Positions 39,965 through 49,619 of a DNA stretch of 64,000 nucleotides are shown piece after piece. The stretch is taken from NCBI GenBank assembly GCA_000824845.1, contig CCNC01000068.1, forward strand, positions 1 to 64,000, written 5' to 3'. The number at the start of each line of letters is the position of its first letter. The stretch's first letter is position 1. The translations under genes and the position numbers were made by a program. This stretch comes from Mesorhizobium sp. ORS 3359. Lineage in GTDB: Bacteria; Pseudomonadota; Alphaproteobacteria; Rhizobiales; Rhizobiaceae. The notes below the pieces were generated by a model. That model saw nothing but the letters and a program-made list of their open reading frames with translations, was not told the DNA's origin and searched no databases.

Positions 39965-40399
39965 ATGCTGCGCCGTGACATTTTTCGTGCCGGCCTTGCC
40001 GGCGCCGCGGGCCTTTTCGGCCTGAGCCGGGCCAACGCGGCAACGGCTGAGGAGAAGCTGAAGGTCGCTTATCACCTCAGCGACGCCGACAAGGTCAATT
40101 TCGTCCTCGGCAACATCAAGAACCACTATGAGGGCACCGGCGGCAATGTCGATATTGTCCTTGTGGTGCATGGTCCGGCATTGGCGGCCTTCAAAGCCCA
40201 GGGCGCTTCCGGCGCTGTTTCCAGCCGCTTTGCCGGCCTCGTCCAGCAGGGGCTCGTCCCGCAGGCCTGCGGCAACACCCTGAGCGGCATGGACATCACG
40301 CTTGCCGACCTGCTGTCGGGCTTCCAGGTCGCGGAGAAAGGCGGCGTCGTTAAACTCGCCGAACTGCAGCGGCAGGGCTATGTCTATCTCAGGCCCTGA
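39965..40399 (+). CDS. DsrE-family protein with export signal
   Basis: 144 residues. The N-terminus MLRRDIFRAGLAGAAGLFGLSRANA resembles a signal peptide, with two arginines but no full twin-arginine motif. The mature part has the DsrE/F alpha-beta fold (KVAYHLSDADKVNFVLGNI, VDIVLVVHGPALAAF, GLVPQACGNTL, GMDITLADLL). The cysteine in QACGNT is at the position used for sulfur transfer in some DsrE proteins, but exported DsrE-like proteins are mostly of unknown role. GGAGGATAGG precedes the ATG. Confidence 0.82.
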   Translation: MLRRDIFRAGLAGAAGLFGLSRANAATAEEKLKVAYHLSDADKVNFVLGNIKNHYEGTGGNVDIVLVVHGPALAAFKAQGASGAVSSRFAGLVQQGLVPQACGNTLSGMDITLADLLSGFQVAEKGGVVKLAELQRQGYVYLRP

Positions 40400-40481
40400 A
40401 CGCGGCCACACTTGAACGCCAAAGCTTGAACGGGAGGCCGGCAATGGCCTACGAAATATGCCAACCTGGAGGCCAGCCGAC

Positions 40482-41255
40482 ATGACCACACTTGCCATTC
40501 CCGATCTTGCCGGCAAGGCGGTGCTGGTCACCGGCGCCTCGACCGGCATCGGTGCCGCCCTTGCCCGCGCTTACGCGGCGCAGAAATGCCGCGTCGCGCT
40601 GCATTACAATGCGAGCCGCGCACCCGCCGAAGCCGTGGCCGAAGCCATCCGCGATGACGGCGGCGAGGTGTTTCTGGTTCAGGGTGATTTTTCGATACCC
40701 GCCGACGTCGAGCGTGTGGTCGAGGAAAGCGCCCAGCATTTCGGCCGGCTCGACGGCCTGGTCAACAATGCCGGCGGCATGCTCGGCCGTGTCGCCTATG
40801 CCGATCAGGACGAAGCGCATTACGACGCCGTGATGGACCTCAACGCCCGCTCTGTCCTGACCGCCTCGCGCAAGGCGATACCGTGGCTGAAGCGCCAGGG
40901 CGGCTTCATCATCAACACCACCTCGATCGCCGCGCGCAATGGCGCCGGCGGCGGCGCCGGCCTCTATGGTTCGTCGAAAGCCTTCGTTTCCAACGTGACG
41001 CGCGGCATGGCGAAGGAACTCATCGGCTTCGGCATCCGCGTCAACGCGGTGGCGCCAGGCACGATCCTGACGCCCTTCCACGAACGCTATTCGAGCGCCG
41101 AGCAGATCAAGGCGATGGTCGCGACCATTCCGCAGGGACGCGCCGGAACGGCCGAAGATTGCGTCGGCGCCTACCTGTTCCTGTCGTCCGATCTGTTGAG
41201 CGGCTACATCATCGGCCAGGTGATCGAGGTGAATGGCGGCCAGTTGATGCCGTGA
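40482..41255 (+). CDS. Short-chain dehydrogenase/reductase
   Basis: 257 residues from the ATG at 40482 (GGAGGCC site). Classical SDR: cofactor motif TGASTGIGAAL (about 19-29), NNAGG (near 94), catalytic Ser in INTTSIAA and YGSSK (Tyr-x-x-x-Lys near 165). The end VIEVNGGQLMP is typical. Absence of an acidic residue right after the second strand and the text HYNASRAPAEAVA suggest NADP use. It oxidises or reduces an alcohol/ketone; substrate unknown. A small ABM protein follows after 51 bases. Confidence 0.88.
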   Translation: MTTLAIPDLAGKAVLVTGASTGIGAALARAYAAQKCRVALHYNASRAPAEAVAEAIRDDGGEVFLVQGDFSIPADVERVVEESAQHFGRLDGLVNNAGGMLGRVAYADQDEAHYDAVMDLNARSVLTASRKAIPWLKRQGGFIINTTSIAARNGAGGGAGLYGSSKAFVSNVTRGMAKELIGFGIRVNAVAPGTILTPFHERYSSAEQIKAMVATIPQGRAGTAEDCVGAYLFLSSDLLSGYIIGQVIEVNGGQLMP

Positions 41256-41306
41256 CCTAGCGATTGCATACTTGATTGAGCGTGCAACCTGGAGGGAGAT
41301 CAAGGC

Positions 41307-41618
41307 ATGTACGGACTGATCGGCAAGATGCGGGCGGCGCGCGGCCAGCGCGACGCGGTCATGGACGTGCTGCGCGAAAGCACTGCCGCGCTCCCCGGCT
41401 GCCTGAGCTACATCATCGCCACCGATCCGGCCGACGCCGATGCCATCTGGGTCACCGAGGTGTGGACCGACCAGGCGAGCCACAAGGCCTCGCTGCAATT
41501 GCCGGAAGTCCAGGCCGCGATCGCCAAGGCGCGTCCCTTCATCGCCGGCTTCGAATTCCAGATCGAGACGCATCCGGTCGGCGGCTTTGGCCTTCCTGCG
41601 CCGGAAAAGGCCGACTAA
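41307..41618 (+). CDS. Antibiotic biosynthesis monooxygenase (ABM) family protein
   Basis: 103 residues. Dimeric ferredoxin-like fold of the ABM/quinol-monooxygenase group: GLIGKMRAARGQRDAVMDVL, PGCLSYIIATDPADADAIWV and EVWTDQASHKASLQLPEVQ are the typical strand-helix elements. Members oxidise quinols or polyketides, or degrade heme, without a bound cofactor; some only bind. GGAGGGAGATC gives a good ribosome site. Probably co-transcribed with the SDR upstream, a pairing seen in small redox detoxification units. Confidence 0.85.
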   Translation: MYGLIGKMRAARGQRDAVMDVLRESTAALPGCLSYIIATDPADADAIWVTEVWTDQASHKASLQLPEVQAAIAKARPFIAGFEFQIETHPVGGFGLPAPEKAD

Positions 41619-41686
41619 CCACCTCGACACGGATTGTTCGCGAAAAGCGGGTTCGCATTTGTCTGCGTCCGGTTTAAGAGCCGAAC

Positions 41687-42790
41687 ATGGACTCCTCGCC
41701 AGAGCAACCATACCAGAACCAGACGCCGATCGAGCGCATGGCGCGGCTGCGCCCGCCGCGGCAATGGCTGGCGCTTTTGGTGTTTTCGCTGCTCTTCGCC
41801 GGCGCGCTGGAACTCGCCGCCCTGCCGGCGGCGCTGCTGATCGGCCCTATGCTAGCCGCCATCCTCGCCGGCACCAACGGCGCCACGGTGCGCGTGCCCC
41901 GTCCGCCTTTCGCCTCGGCCCAGGCGATCGTCGGCTGCCTGGTGGCGAATTCGATCTCCGCCGACATCTTTCCTGCCTTTTACAAGGAATGGCCGCTCTT
42001 CCTCGGCGTGGTGGTCGCGACCGTCGCCGCCTCCAGCCTGCTTGGCTGGCTGATCAGCCGCTGGCGCATCCTGCCCGGCACCACGGCGATCTGGGGCTCC
42101 TCGCCCGGCGCCGCAACCGCCATGGTATTGATGGCCGGCGCCTTTGGCGCCGACCAGCGTCTCGTAGCGTTCATGCAGTATCTGCGCGTCATCTTCGTCT
42201 CGATGACGGCCGCGCTCGTTGCCAGGATGTGGGTCGACACATCCGGCGTCGAGGCGCCGCCGATCGTCTGGTTTCCGCCGATCGATGCCTTAGCCTTCGC
42301 CGCCACCATCGGCATTGCGATCGTGGGCGGCCTGGCCGGTAAGCTGGTCCGGCTGCCCTCGCCGTTCTTTCTCGGCACCTTCATTTTCGGCGCGGTGATC
42401 CATCTCGGCCTCGGCGTGCCGATGCAGTTGCCGCCTTGGCTGCTGGCGATCAGCTACGCCATGGTCGGCTGGTCGATCGGGCTGAATTTCACCCGGCCGA
42501 TCCTGCGCCACGCGGCGCGCGCCCTGCCGCAGATCATCGGCTCGATCGTTGCGCTGATCGCCTTTTGCGGCGGCATGGCCTTCGTCATCAGCCGCCTGCT
42601 CGGCATCGATCCGCTGATCGCCTATCTGGCGACCAGCCCCGGCGGCATGGACAGCGTCGCCATCATCGCCGCCGCGGCGCGCAACGTCGATATCTCCTTC
42701 GTCATGGCCTTGCAGTCGGCACGCTTCCTGGTCGTGCTGCTCATTGGGCCAAGCGTAGCCAGGCTGGTGGCGCGAAACGTGAGGGCCTGA
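41687..42790 (+). CDS. AbrB-type (AmoX-like) integral membrane protein
   Basis: 367 residues with about ten membrane segments, in two homologous halves (the AbrB duplication family, Pfam AbrB, often misnamed transcriptional regulator or ammonia monooxygenase). Typical pieces are ALPAALLIGPMLAAILAG, TTAIWGSSPGAATAMVLM and YLATSPGGMDSVAIIAA; the paired SPGAA/SPGGM motifs mark the two halves. Function not established; a transport role is plausible. It ends 31 bases before an SDR gene on the same strand. Confidence 0.85.
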   Translation: MDSSPEQPYQNQTPIERMARLRPPRQWLALLVFSLLFAGALELAALPAALLIGPMLAAILAGTNGATVRVPRPPFASAQAIVGCLVANSISADIFPAFYKEWPLFLGVVVATVAASSLLGWLISRWRILPGTTAIWGSSPGAATAMVLMAGAFGADQRLVAFMQYLRVIFVSMTAALVARMWVDTSGVEAPPIVWFPPIDALAFAATIGIAIVGGLAGKLVRLPSPFFLGTFIFGAVIHLGLGVPMQLPPWLLAISYAMVGWSIGLNFTRPILRHAARALPQIIGSIVALIAFCGGMAFVISRLLGIDPLIAYLATSPGGMDSVAIIAAAARNVDISFVMALQSARFLVVLLIGPSVARLVARNVRA

Positions 42791-42821
42791 TCCGCGCTAT
42801 TGCAAGGTGGGAGCGAGGAAA

Positions 42822-43592
42822 ATGCCCATGGAACGTCGTGTGAATGCCGTCGATCTTTCCGGCCGCGTCGCGGTGGTGACCGGCGGCGCGCAAGGCATCG
42901 GCCTTGCGGTCGCGCGACGCTTGTTGTCGTCGGGCGCCGGCGTGGCCATCTGGGACATCGACCAGGCCGCAATGGCCAAGGCCGTAGCCGAACTCGCTTC
43001 GCTCGGCCGGCTCGAGGCCATCCTTTGCGACCAGTCGCAGATCGAATCCGTCGATCGCGCCGCCGCGGAGACCGAGCGGACGCTTGGCCCCGTCGATCTT
43101 CTCGTCAACAATGCCGGCATTGCCGGGCCGGCGGCCACCGTGGTCGACTACGATCCCGCCGCCTGGCGCCAAATCGTCGATATCGACCTCAACGGCGTCT
43201 TCTATTGCTGCAAGCGCCTGGTGCCCGGCATGGTCGCGCGCAATTACGGCCGCATCGTCAACATCTCCTCGGTGGCCGGCAAGGAGGGCAATCCCAACGC
43301 CGCCGCCTATTCGGCCGCCAAGGCCGGCGTGCTGGCGCTGACCAAATCGCTCGGCAAGGAGCTCGCCGGATACGACATAGCCGTCAACGCGCTGACGCCC
43401 TCGCCTGCCCGCACCCGCATTCTGGAGCAGCTCACCGAGGCCCAGGTCGCCTACATGCTCGGCAAGGTGCCGCGCGGCCGTTTCGTCGAGGTCGAGGAAG
43501 CGGCCGCCATGATCGCCTTCATGCTGTCGGACGAGAACTCCTTCACCACCGGCGCCACCTTCGACCTCTCGGGCGGTCGTACCACCTACTAA
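42822..43592 (+). CDS. Short-chain dehydrogenase/reductase
   Basis: 256 residues from the ATG at 42822 (GCGAGGAAA site). SDR motifs: TGGAQGIGLAV (about 19-29), an acidic D in IWDID after the second strand (NAD preference), NNAGIAG near 93, catalytic Ser in NISSVAG and Tyr/Lys in YSAAK. It resembles 3-oxoacyl-ACP reductase-like and sugar dehydrogenases. Substrate unknown. Last gene of the SDR-ABM-AbrB-SDR run; it converges on a LysR gene. Confidence 0.88.
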   Translation: MPMERRVNAVDLSGRVAVVTGGAQGIGLAVARRLLSSGAGVAIWDIDQAAMAKAVAELASLGRLEAILCDQSQIESVDRAAAETERTLGPVDLLVNNAGIAGPAATVVDYDPAAWRQIVDIDLNGVFYCCKRLVPGMVARNYGRIVNISSVAGKEGNPNAAAYSAAKAGVLALTKSLGKELAGYDIAVNALTPSPARTRILEQLTEAQVAYMLGKVPRGRFVEVEEAAAMIAFMLSDENSFTTGATFDLSGGRTTY

Positions 43593-43608
43593 CCACCCCG
43601 CGGGGGAC

Positions 43609-44496
43609 CTATCGCCCGACAGCAAGGCGCTCGGGCAGGAAATCGACGAAGACGCGGACCTTCGGCGAAAGGTGGCGATTGGATGGCCACAGCATGCGGA
43701 ACTGGCCGCGGCCGTCGACATGTTCGTCGAGCACGGTCCGCAGCTTTCCGTCATACAGCGCCTCCCGCACCAGGAAATCGGGCATGCAGGCGATGCCGAG
43801 ACCAGCAAACGTCGCGCCCTTCAATGCCTCCATGTTGTTGCAGGTCAGCATCGAGCGTATCTGCGGCGCGGCGCTTCCGGTGATGAACGGCCATTGCAGC
43901 AGCCTGCCGCTGTTGAGGAAACGGAAATGGATGCCGAAATGCGCTGCCAAATCCGCCGGCGTGCCGGGCGTGCCATGCCGATCGAGATAGGACGAGGCCG
44001 CGCACAGGATCATGCGAAAGGGCGCGACCGGCCTCGACACCAACCGCGAATCTGGCAGCTCGCCGCTGCGGATCGCGACGTCGATGCCCTCTTCGATGAC
44101 GTCGACGATGCGATCGTTGAAATCGATATCGAGCTCGATTTCCGGGTATCGCGCCATGAATTCCGACAGCACCGGCAAGAGCAGGTGATAGGTGACGATC
44201 GGGGTGGAGATACGCAGGCGCCCGTGCGGCGTCTCGCGTGTCCGTGACAGCATCGCCTCGGCGTCGTCGATGTCGTCGAGGATGCGGCGCACCCGCTCAT
44301 TGAACAGCTTGCCCTCCTCGGTCAGGCCGATGCGCCGGGTGCTGCGCTGCAGGAGCCGCACGCCGAGCTCCTGCTCGAGCCGGGCGACGCTCTTGCCGAC
44401 GGCGGAAGCGGAGATGCCGAGCGCTCGCCCCGCGCTGACGAAACTGCCGAACTCGGCGGTGCGGGCAAAGGCAAGAAGGCCGTTGCGACGATCCAT
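43609..44496 (-). CDS. LysR-family transcriptional regulator
   Basis: 295 residues. The winged helix is at about 1-60 (RNGLLAFARTAEFGSFVSAGRALGIS then ASAVGKSVARLEQELGVRLL) and the effector domain at about 90-290. The wording is that of the CrgA/DmlR subgroup (QRSTRRIGLTEEG). It is divergent from a 14-segment MFS exporter; the 144-base gap has a small palindrome next to its own start. Probably an autoregulator and regulator of the exporter. Confidence 0.9.
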   Translation of the reverse strand: MDRRNGLLAFARTAEFGSFVSAGRALGISASAVGKSVARLEQELGVRLLQRSTRRIGLTEEGKLFNERVRRILDDIDDAEAMLSRTRETPHGRLRISTPIVTYHLLLPVLSEFMARYPEIELDIDFNDRIVDVIEEGIDVAIRSGELPDSRLVSRPVAPFRMILCAASSYLDRHGTPGTPADLAAHFGIHFRFLNSGRLLQWPFITGSAAPQIRSMLTCNNMEALKGATFAGLGIACMPDFLVREALYDGKLRTVLDEHVDGRGQFRMLWPSNRHLSPKVRVFVDFLPERLAVGR

Positions 44497-44519
44497 CGCT
44501 TGAATCCATTCGAGCGTTT

Positions 44520-44535
44520 CATTCCGGTATGAATG
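44520..44535. promoter_or_regulatory. Candidate LysR operator
   Basis: CATTC - 6 bases - GAATG, in TTTCATTCCGGTATGAATGG, with a further nearby CATTCGAGC half. It lies 23 bases before the LysR start and about 105 before the MFS start. Confidence 0.45.
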
Positions 44536-44640
44536 GAGATTTAATACTATTTTGCCGGAAATGTCCCTGCCCTATCTTTGGTTGCGATCGGCGACGCGAG
44601 TCAGCGCAAGCCGGCAATTCCTCCTCGGATAGGAAAATCC

Positions 44641-46169
44641 ATGACTTTGATGACCAGAACCGGCCCCGCCGGCAGATGGCTTGTGCTGCTGTCGGTCTGC
44701 CTTGCCGCCATGACGATGCCGTTGAGCTTTACCGGCCCCGCCGTGGCGCTCTCTCGCATCGCGGCCGATCTCGGCGGCAGTCCGCTCGCGCTCAATTGGG
44801 TGACCAATGCCTTCATGCTGACGTTTGGCGCCGGTCTGATGGCGGCCGGGGCATTGGCCGACAACCATGGCCGCAAGCGCATCTTCCTCGCCGGCCTCGC
44901 TGCCTACCTCCTTGCCGCACTGGGCTGCATGCTGGCGCCGGACATCATCTGGTTCGACATGTTCCGTGCCTTGCAAGGCATAGGCGGTGCCGCCGCCTTC
45001 GCCGGCGGTGCCTCAGCACTTGCCCAGGAATTCGACGAGCAATCGCGGCTGCGCGCCTTCAGCTTTCTCGGCACCAGCTCCGGCATCGGGCTCGCCTTCG
45101 GCCCTGTCGCCTCCGGCCTGCTCATCGATACATTCGGCTGGCGCGCGATCTTCCTTCTGGTGGCGGCGCTTGGCATTGCCGCGGCCGCGCTAGGCCTGCG
45201 CACCGTCACCGAATCGCGCGATCCTGACGCAACCGGGCTCGATTGGGCTGGCGCCGGCACCTTCACCATCGCGCTTGCCGCGCTGACTTATGGCGTGCTG
45301 CAGGCGCCTCAAAGCGGCTGGGCTGCCCCCTTCGTTCTCGCGCTCCTTGGCGTGGCTGCCGTCGGCTTTGCCGCCTTCGTCATTGTCGAGCGGCGCGTGC
45401 GCCGGCCGATGCTGGACCTGACGCTGTTCCGCTTCCCGCGTTTCGTCGGTGTTTGGCCGCGGCCCCCGCCTATGCCTTCGTCGTCCTGCTCGTGCTCTTG
45501 CCGATCCGCTTCATCGGCATCGAGGGGATGAGCGAGATCAAGGCGGGGCAGTTGATGATCTGCCTCTCCGGCCCGCTGCTGGTCCTGCCGTTGCTGGCCG
45601 GCCAGGCGGCGCGCTGGATCGCGCCCGCCACGATCTGCGGCGTTGGCCTCCTCGTCGCAGCGGCCGGCCTTGTCTGGCTCAGCCGTGTGTCCGCGGCGGA
45701 CAGCGCGCTGGTGGCCCCGCTGATCCTGATCGGCATCGGCATCGCCCTGCCCTGGGGGCTCATGGACGGACTGGCGGTCAGCGTCGTGCCGAAGGAGCGC
45801 GCCGGCATGGCGGTCGGCATCTTCAACACCACCCGCGTCGCCAGCGAGGGCGTGGCGCTGGCGATCGTCATGGCGGTTTTGTCCGGCTTCACGGCCAGGC
45901 AGCTCGGCGCTCAAGGGCTGGTCTCGCCTGCCGAAGCGGCCGCGGCCGCACAGCTGCTGGCAACCGGCAACATCGCCGCAACGATCCAACACCTGCCGAT
46001 GGCTGGCGCCACGGCTCTCATCCAGGCCTATGAGACTGCTTTCGACCGGCTGCTCATCGTGCTGGCGACGATCACCGTGCTTACTGCCATCATCGTCTTC
46101 CTCGGCCTGCGTCGCGGATCGGCGTCGGAGCAAGACATCGCTCCTCTCCCGGCTTGCCAGGAAGTCTGA
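44641..46169 (+). pseudogene. MFS exporter (DHA2, 14 TM) interrupted by a frameshift
   Basis: Two overlapping frames together give one protein of about 509 residues, the normal DHA2/EmrB-QacA size. Frame 1 runs from the ATG at 44641 (AGGAAAATCC site) through PMLDLTLFRFPRFVGV at 45451-45453, then turns into Pro/Ser/Cys-rich nonsense and stops at 45531. From 45453 the -1 frame continues smoothly as LAAAPAYAFVVLLVLLPIRF to the stop at 46169. One base lost near 45451-45455 explains this. No slippery heptamer is seen, so programmed shifting is unlikely. Either a pseudogene or a sequencing error. It precedes a siderophore receptor and would be a candidate exporter of that siderophore or of a drug. 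Confidence 0.8.
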
Positions 46170-46216
46170 CGCGGCGTGACGCCATCAAGTTCGAGGAGGC
46201 GTCAAAAAATACTTGA

Positions 46217-46236
46217 CTCAAATTCTCTTATTTGAG
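46217..46236. promoter_or_regulatory. Palindrome upstream of the siderophore receptor
   Basis: CTCAAAT - 6 bases - ATTTGAG, directly after a TTGACT that may be a -35 box (46214-46219). It lies 22 bases before the receptor start. Iron-responsive rhizobial promoters carry operators for RirA (IRO box) or Irr (ICE box); this element is not an exact match to either as I remember them, so the regulator is open. Confidence 0.5.
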
Positions 46237-46257
46237 AGCGCGGAGGCGTGATCAAAC

Positions 46258-48390
46258 ATGAGTATTGGAGACAGGTTAATGCCGAAGCGGTCGAGGATGT
46301 GGCGCCGGGGATTATCATTGCTGGCGGGCAGCGCCATCCTCGGCCATGTCTGGCCGGCACTTGCCCAGGACGGCGGCGACGCCACCGTTCTCGACAGGAT
46401 TGAGGTGACCGCCGAGAGCAACGAGATCCTGAAGCAGGACGGCTATGTCGCCAAGAAGGACCGCATCGGCACCAAGACCGACACGCCGATCGCCAGGATC
46501 CCGCAGGCGGTCTCGGTCGTGACGCAAAAGCAGATCGAGGACCAGAAACCGCGTACGCTGAACGACGCGCTGGGCTATTCGGCCAGCGCCAATCCGAACA
46601 GCTTCGGTTTCGACACGCGCTACGACGCCTTCTTTCTGCGCGGCTTCCAGGCCTTCTACAATGGCATGTTCCGTGACGGGCTGCGCCAGTACAACGGCCC
46701 TTCCGGATGGTTCAAGACAGAACCTTACGGCATCGAGGGCGTCACCATCCTGAAGGGACCGGCCTCCTCGCTTTACGGCGTCAGCGGTCCGGGTGGCATT
46801 GTCAACGTCGTCACCAAGCGGCCCAAGGACGAGCCGTTCCATGAGATCGAGTTGCTGGCCGGCGAGCACAAGCGCTTCCAGGCCGCGCTCGATGCTTCCG
46901 GGCCGGTCCATGACGACGGCAGCATTCTCTACCGTTTCACCAGCCTCGGCCGCCTGAGCGAGACCGGGCTGCCCGATTATCCCGACGACAAGCTCTATCT
47001 GGCGCCGGCCGTCACCTTCAAGCCGGACGAGGACACCAGGCTCACCATCCTCGGCGAATATTCGAAGTCCGTCACCGGCGGCACCGCGGCTTTCTACAAC
47101 TCCGCCTATGGCGCGCTGTCGGACGTCTGTGAAGGCGATCCGGCCTGGAACGATTTCACCCAGGACCAGGGACGCATCGGCTACGAGTTCGAGCACCGCT
47201 TCAACGACTGGCTGACCGTACGCCAGAACCTGCGTTACAACGCCGTCGATTCGGACATCGAATATAGCGGCCATTACGCGATCGGCGCCGATCAGCCGCT
47301 TGAGCGCTACTGGGGCCATTACATGGAAGCGATGAAGAACTTCGTCGTCGACAACATGGCCCAGCTTGAATTCGACACCGGTCCGGTCAAGCACACCGCG
47401 ATTGCCGGCATCGACTACGCCTGGTCGGATTATGACGCCGGCAGCGGGCTCTCCTACGTCTCGGTCGAGGACATCAAGGCCGCCCCCGTCCCGCATTCCG
47501 GCGGGCAGGAGATGAACCAGCTCGGCGTCTACCTGCACGACCAAATGGAGTGGAACGATTTCACCCTGTTCACCAGCGGCCGCTACGACTGGGTCGACAC
47601 CACCTCCACCGCGGCGGATTTCAGCCAGTCGAAGCAGAAGGACAGCGCCTTCTCCGGCCGCGTCGGCCTGTCCTACCGGACCGAATGGGGCATCGTTCCC
47701 TACGTCAACTATTCGACCTCGTTCTCGCCCAACATCGGCTTCGTCTATGACGACATTACGAGTTCCGTCGGCCGCGTCGCCCGCCCCACCGTCGCCACGC
47801 AGAAGGAGATCGGCGTCAAATACGAGATCCCCGACCACAACGCGACCGTCAGCGCCGCGCTGTTCGACATCGACCAGAAGGACGGCGTCGTCTTCGACGC
47901 CTCGACCGGCATCAACAAGCAGCGCCAGCTCGACCTAAACTCCCGCGGCGTCGAGCTGGAGGCCAATGCCTCGCTTGACAATGGCTTCAGCGTCATCGCC
48001 TCCTACATCTATCTCCGCGTGAAGATCGAACGCGGCGCCGAAGGCACCGACGGCAAGGAACTGTCGGCGACGCCGAACCACATCCTGTCGCTCTGGGGCC
48101 ATTATCAATTCGAGAACGGCACGCTGGAAGGGCTTGGACTCGGCGCCGGCGTGCGCTTCGCCGGCGCCAGCTACGGCGACGACATCAACACGTTCAAGAA
48201 CGACGCGCGCGCCTTCGTCGATGCCTCGCTGTCCTACGATTTCGGCTTCCGCAATCCGAAGCTCGAAGGCGTGAAGCTGCAGATCAACGCCAAGAACCTG
48301 TTCGACAACCAGCAGACGATCTGCTCGGCCGGCTATTGCTACCGCGACGAGGGCCGCTCGCTGTTCGGCAGTCTGCGCTATCGTTTCTGA
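46258..48390 (+). CDS. TonB-dependent siderophore receptor
   Basis: 710 residues; an alternative ATG at 46279 has a GGAGACAGG site and keeps the signal peptide ([21 protein letters not shown]). A TonB-box-like [11 protein letters not shown] lies at the mature N-terminus; the plug domain (about 60-190) has [15 protein letters not shown] and FFLRGF, and [31 protein letters not shown] is the plug end. The 22-strand barrel follows and ends in [10 protein letters not shown] with terminal Phe. It belongs to the ferrichrome/pyochelin/rhizobactin receptor group, so a Fe(III)-siderophore is the ligand. The next gene overlaps it by one base and is a siderophore permease. Confidence 0.92.
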   Translation: MSIGDRLMPKRSRMWRRGLSLLAGSAILGHVWPALAQDGGDATVLDRIEVTAESNEILKQDGYVAKKDRIGTKTDTPIARIPQAVSVVTQKQIEDQKPRTLNDALGYSASANPNSFGFDTRYDAFFLRGFQAFYNGMFRDGLRQYNGPSGWFKTEPYGIEGVTILKGPASSLYGVSGPGGIVNVVTKRPKDEPFHEIELLAGEHKRFQAALDASGPVHDDGSILYRFTSLGRLSETGLPDYPDDKLYLAPAVTFKPDEDTRLTILGEYSKSVTGGTAAFYNSAYGALSDVCEGDPAWNDFTQDQGRIGYEFEHRFNDWLTVRQNLRYNAVDSDIEYSGHYAIGADQPLERYWGHYMEAMKNFVVDNMAQLEFDTGPVKHTAIAGIDYAWSDYDAGSGLSYVSVEDIKAAPVPHSGGQEMNQLGVYLHDQMEWNDFTLFTSGRYDWVDTTSTAADFSQSKQKDSAFSGRVGLSYRTEWGIVPYVNYSTSFSPNIGFVYDDITSSVGRVARPTVATQKEIGVKYEIPDHNATVSAALFDIDQKDGVVFDASTGINKQRQLDLNSRGVELEANASLDNGFSVIASYIYLRVKIERGAEGTDGKELSATPNHILSLWGHYQFENGTLEGLGLGAGVRFAGASYGDDINTFKNDARAFVDASLSYDFGFRNPKLEGVKLQINAKNLFDNQQTICSAGYCYRDEGRSLFGSLRYRF

Positions 48391-49607
48391 TGTCAGTCTC
48401 CGCCTCGAACCGGGCCGCCTCGTCGCCGGCTGCCATCGTCGCGGCGATCGGCGGCCTCTATGTGGCCCAGAGCGTGATCGGCGGCATCACCTGGACGGGT
48501 CTCCCGGCCGTGATGCGCGACCAGGGCCTGCCGCTCGACCGCATCGGCCTGCTTACCCTGATCGCCCTGCCGTGGGCGCTGAAATTCCTGTGGTCGCCGG
48601 CATTGGAGCGCTACCGGCTTCCGCTGTCGGGACGGGACCGAACCGGCGCGATCGTCCTCATCGGTGGCCTGGTCTCCATCGCCGGACTGCTGGCTGTCGC
48701 GCAACTCGGCCCGGCCGCTTTCTGGCCCGTGGTCGCCTGCCTGACGGTGGTCGCCTTTGCAGCCTCGACGGTCGACATCGCCTGCGACGGTTTTGCGGTG
48801 CAGAACCTTGCCGGCAAGAATCTCGGCTGGGGTAATGCGGCCCAGGTCGGCGGCGCCTATCTTGGCTCGGCGATCGGCGGCGGCCTGTACCTCTTCCTTG
48901 TCGATCTCCAGGGCTGGCGTCCGGCGGTGTCGGCCTTGGCCTCGCTGCTGGTGCTGCTCGGCCTGCCCTTCCTGCTCGGCGTCGCTGGCCGGTCGCACGA
49001 GGAAGTTCGCGACCACGTGCCCTCGCTCGGCATGGCGTTGTGGCGTCCGCAGATACAACGCGGCCTGGTGGCGTCGGCGATCTACGTTCTGGCGCAGAAG
49101 GCGGCGCTGGCGATGCTCGGCCCGTTTCTCGTCGATGCCGGGCTCAGCCTTTCCACCATTAGCCTGGTCAACGGCGCCGGCAGCATGATCCTCGGCATCG
49201 CGGCCGCCCTTGCCGGCGGCGCGCTCGTCCGATGGTTGGGCACGCGCAGCGTGCTTGTGCTCGCGCTCGTCTTGCAGGCTGGATCGCTGTTCGTCCTCGC
49301 CGCCTTCGCGCTTTCGGGCGTTTTCCCGGCAGTCCCGCTGGCAGCCGTCGCAATGCTGAGTTCCTCCGGCATCATGGCGCTCGGCTTCGTCGCGCTTTAT
49401 GCGCAGTTCATGCGCTGGTCGGACCCGAGGCAAGCGGGCGTCGATTTCACGCTTTTCCAGTGCATGGACGCATTGGTCAGCATGGCGGGCGGCATCCTGG
49501 CCGGCTATGCGGCGCAGCATCTCGGCTATGGTGCGCTGTTTGCCGGAGCGGGCGTGGTCGCGCTGCTGGCAGCGCCGGCGATCGCCATGGTCAGCGGCCG
49601 CGACTGA
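48390..49607 (+). CDS. RhtX/FptX-like siderophore permease (MFS)
   Basis: 405 residues from the ATG in the TGATG overlap with the receptor stop, so translation is coupled. Twelve membrane segments. Wording such as [44 protein letters not shown] and [15 protein letters not shown] is that of the single-component siderophore importers RhtX (rhizobactin 1021) and FptX (pyochelin), related to AmpG. It should carry the ferri-siderophore across the inner membrane without an ABC system. Converges on the siderophore-interacting reductase gene with a 12-base gap. Confidence 0.88.
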   Translation: MSVSASNRAASSPAAIVAAIGGLYVAQSVIGGITWTGLPAVMRDQGLPLDRIGLLTLIALPWALKFLWSPALERYRLPLSGRDRTGAIVLIGGLVSIAGLLAVAQLGPAAFWPVVACLTVVAFAASTVDIACDGFAVQNLAGKNLGWGNAAQVGGAYLGSAIGGGLYLFLVDLQGWRPAVSALASLLVLLGLPFLLGVAGRSHEEVRDHVPSLGMALWRPQIQRGLVASAIYVLAQKAALAMLGPFLVDAGLSLSTISLVNGAGSMILGIAAALAGGALVRWLGTRSVLVLALVLQAGSLFVLAAFALSGVFPAVPLAAVAMLSSSGIMALGFVALYAQFMRWSDPRQAGVDFTLFQCMDALVSMAGGILAGYAAQHLGYGALFAGAGVVALLAAPAIAMVSGRD

Positions 49608-49619
49608 GACGAGACGGCG

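Noticed and set aside
45445..45460. Programmed -1 frameshift in the MFS gene
   Set aside because: The sequence around GGT GTT TGG is not a slippery X-XXY-YYZ heptamer and no downstream stimulatory structure was seen; loss of one base is simpler.
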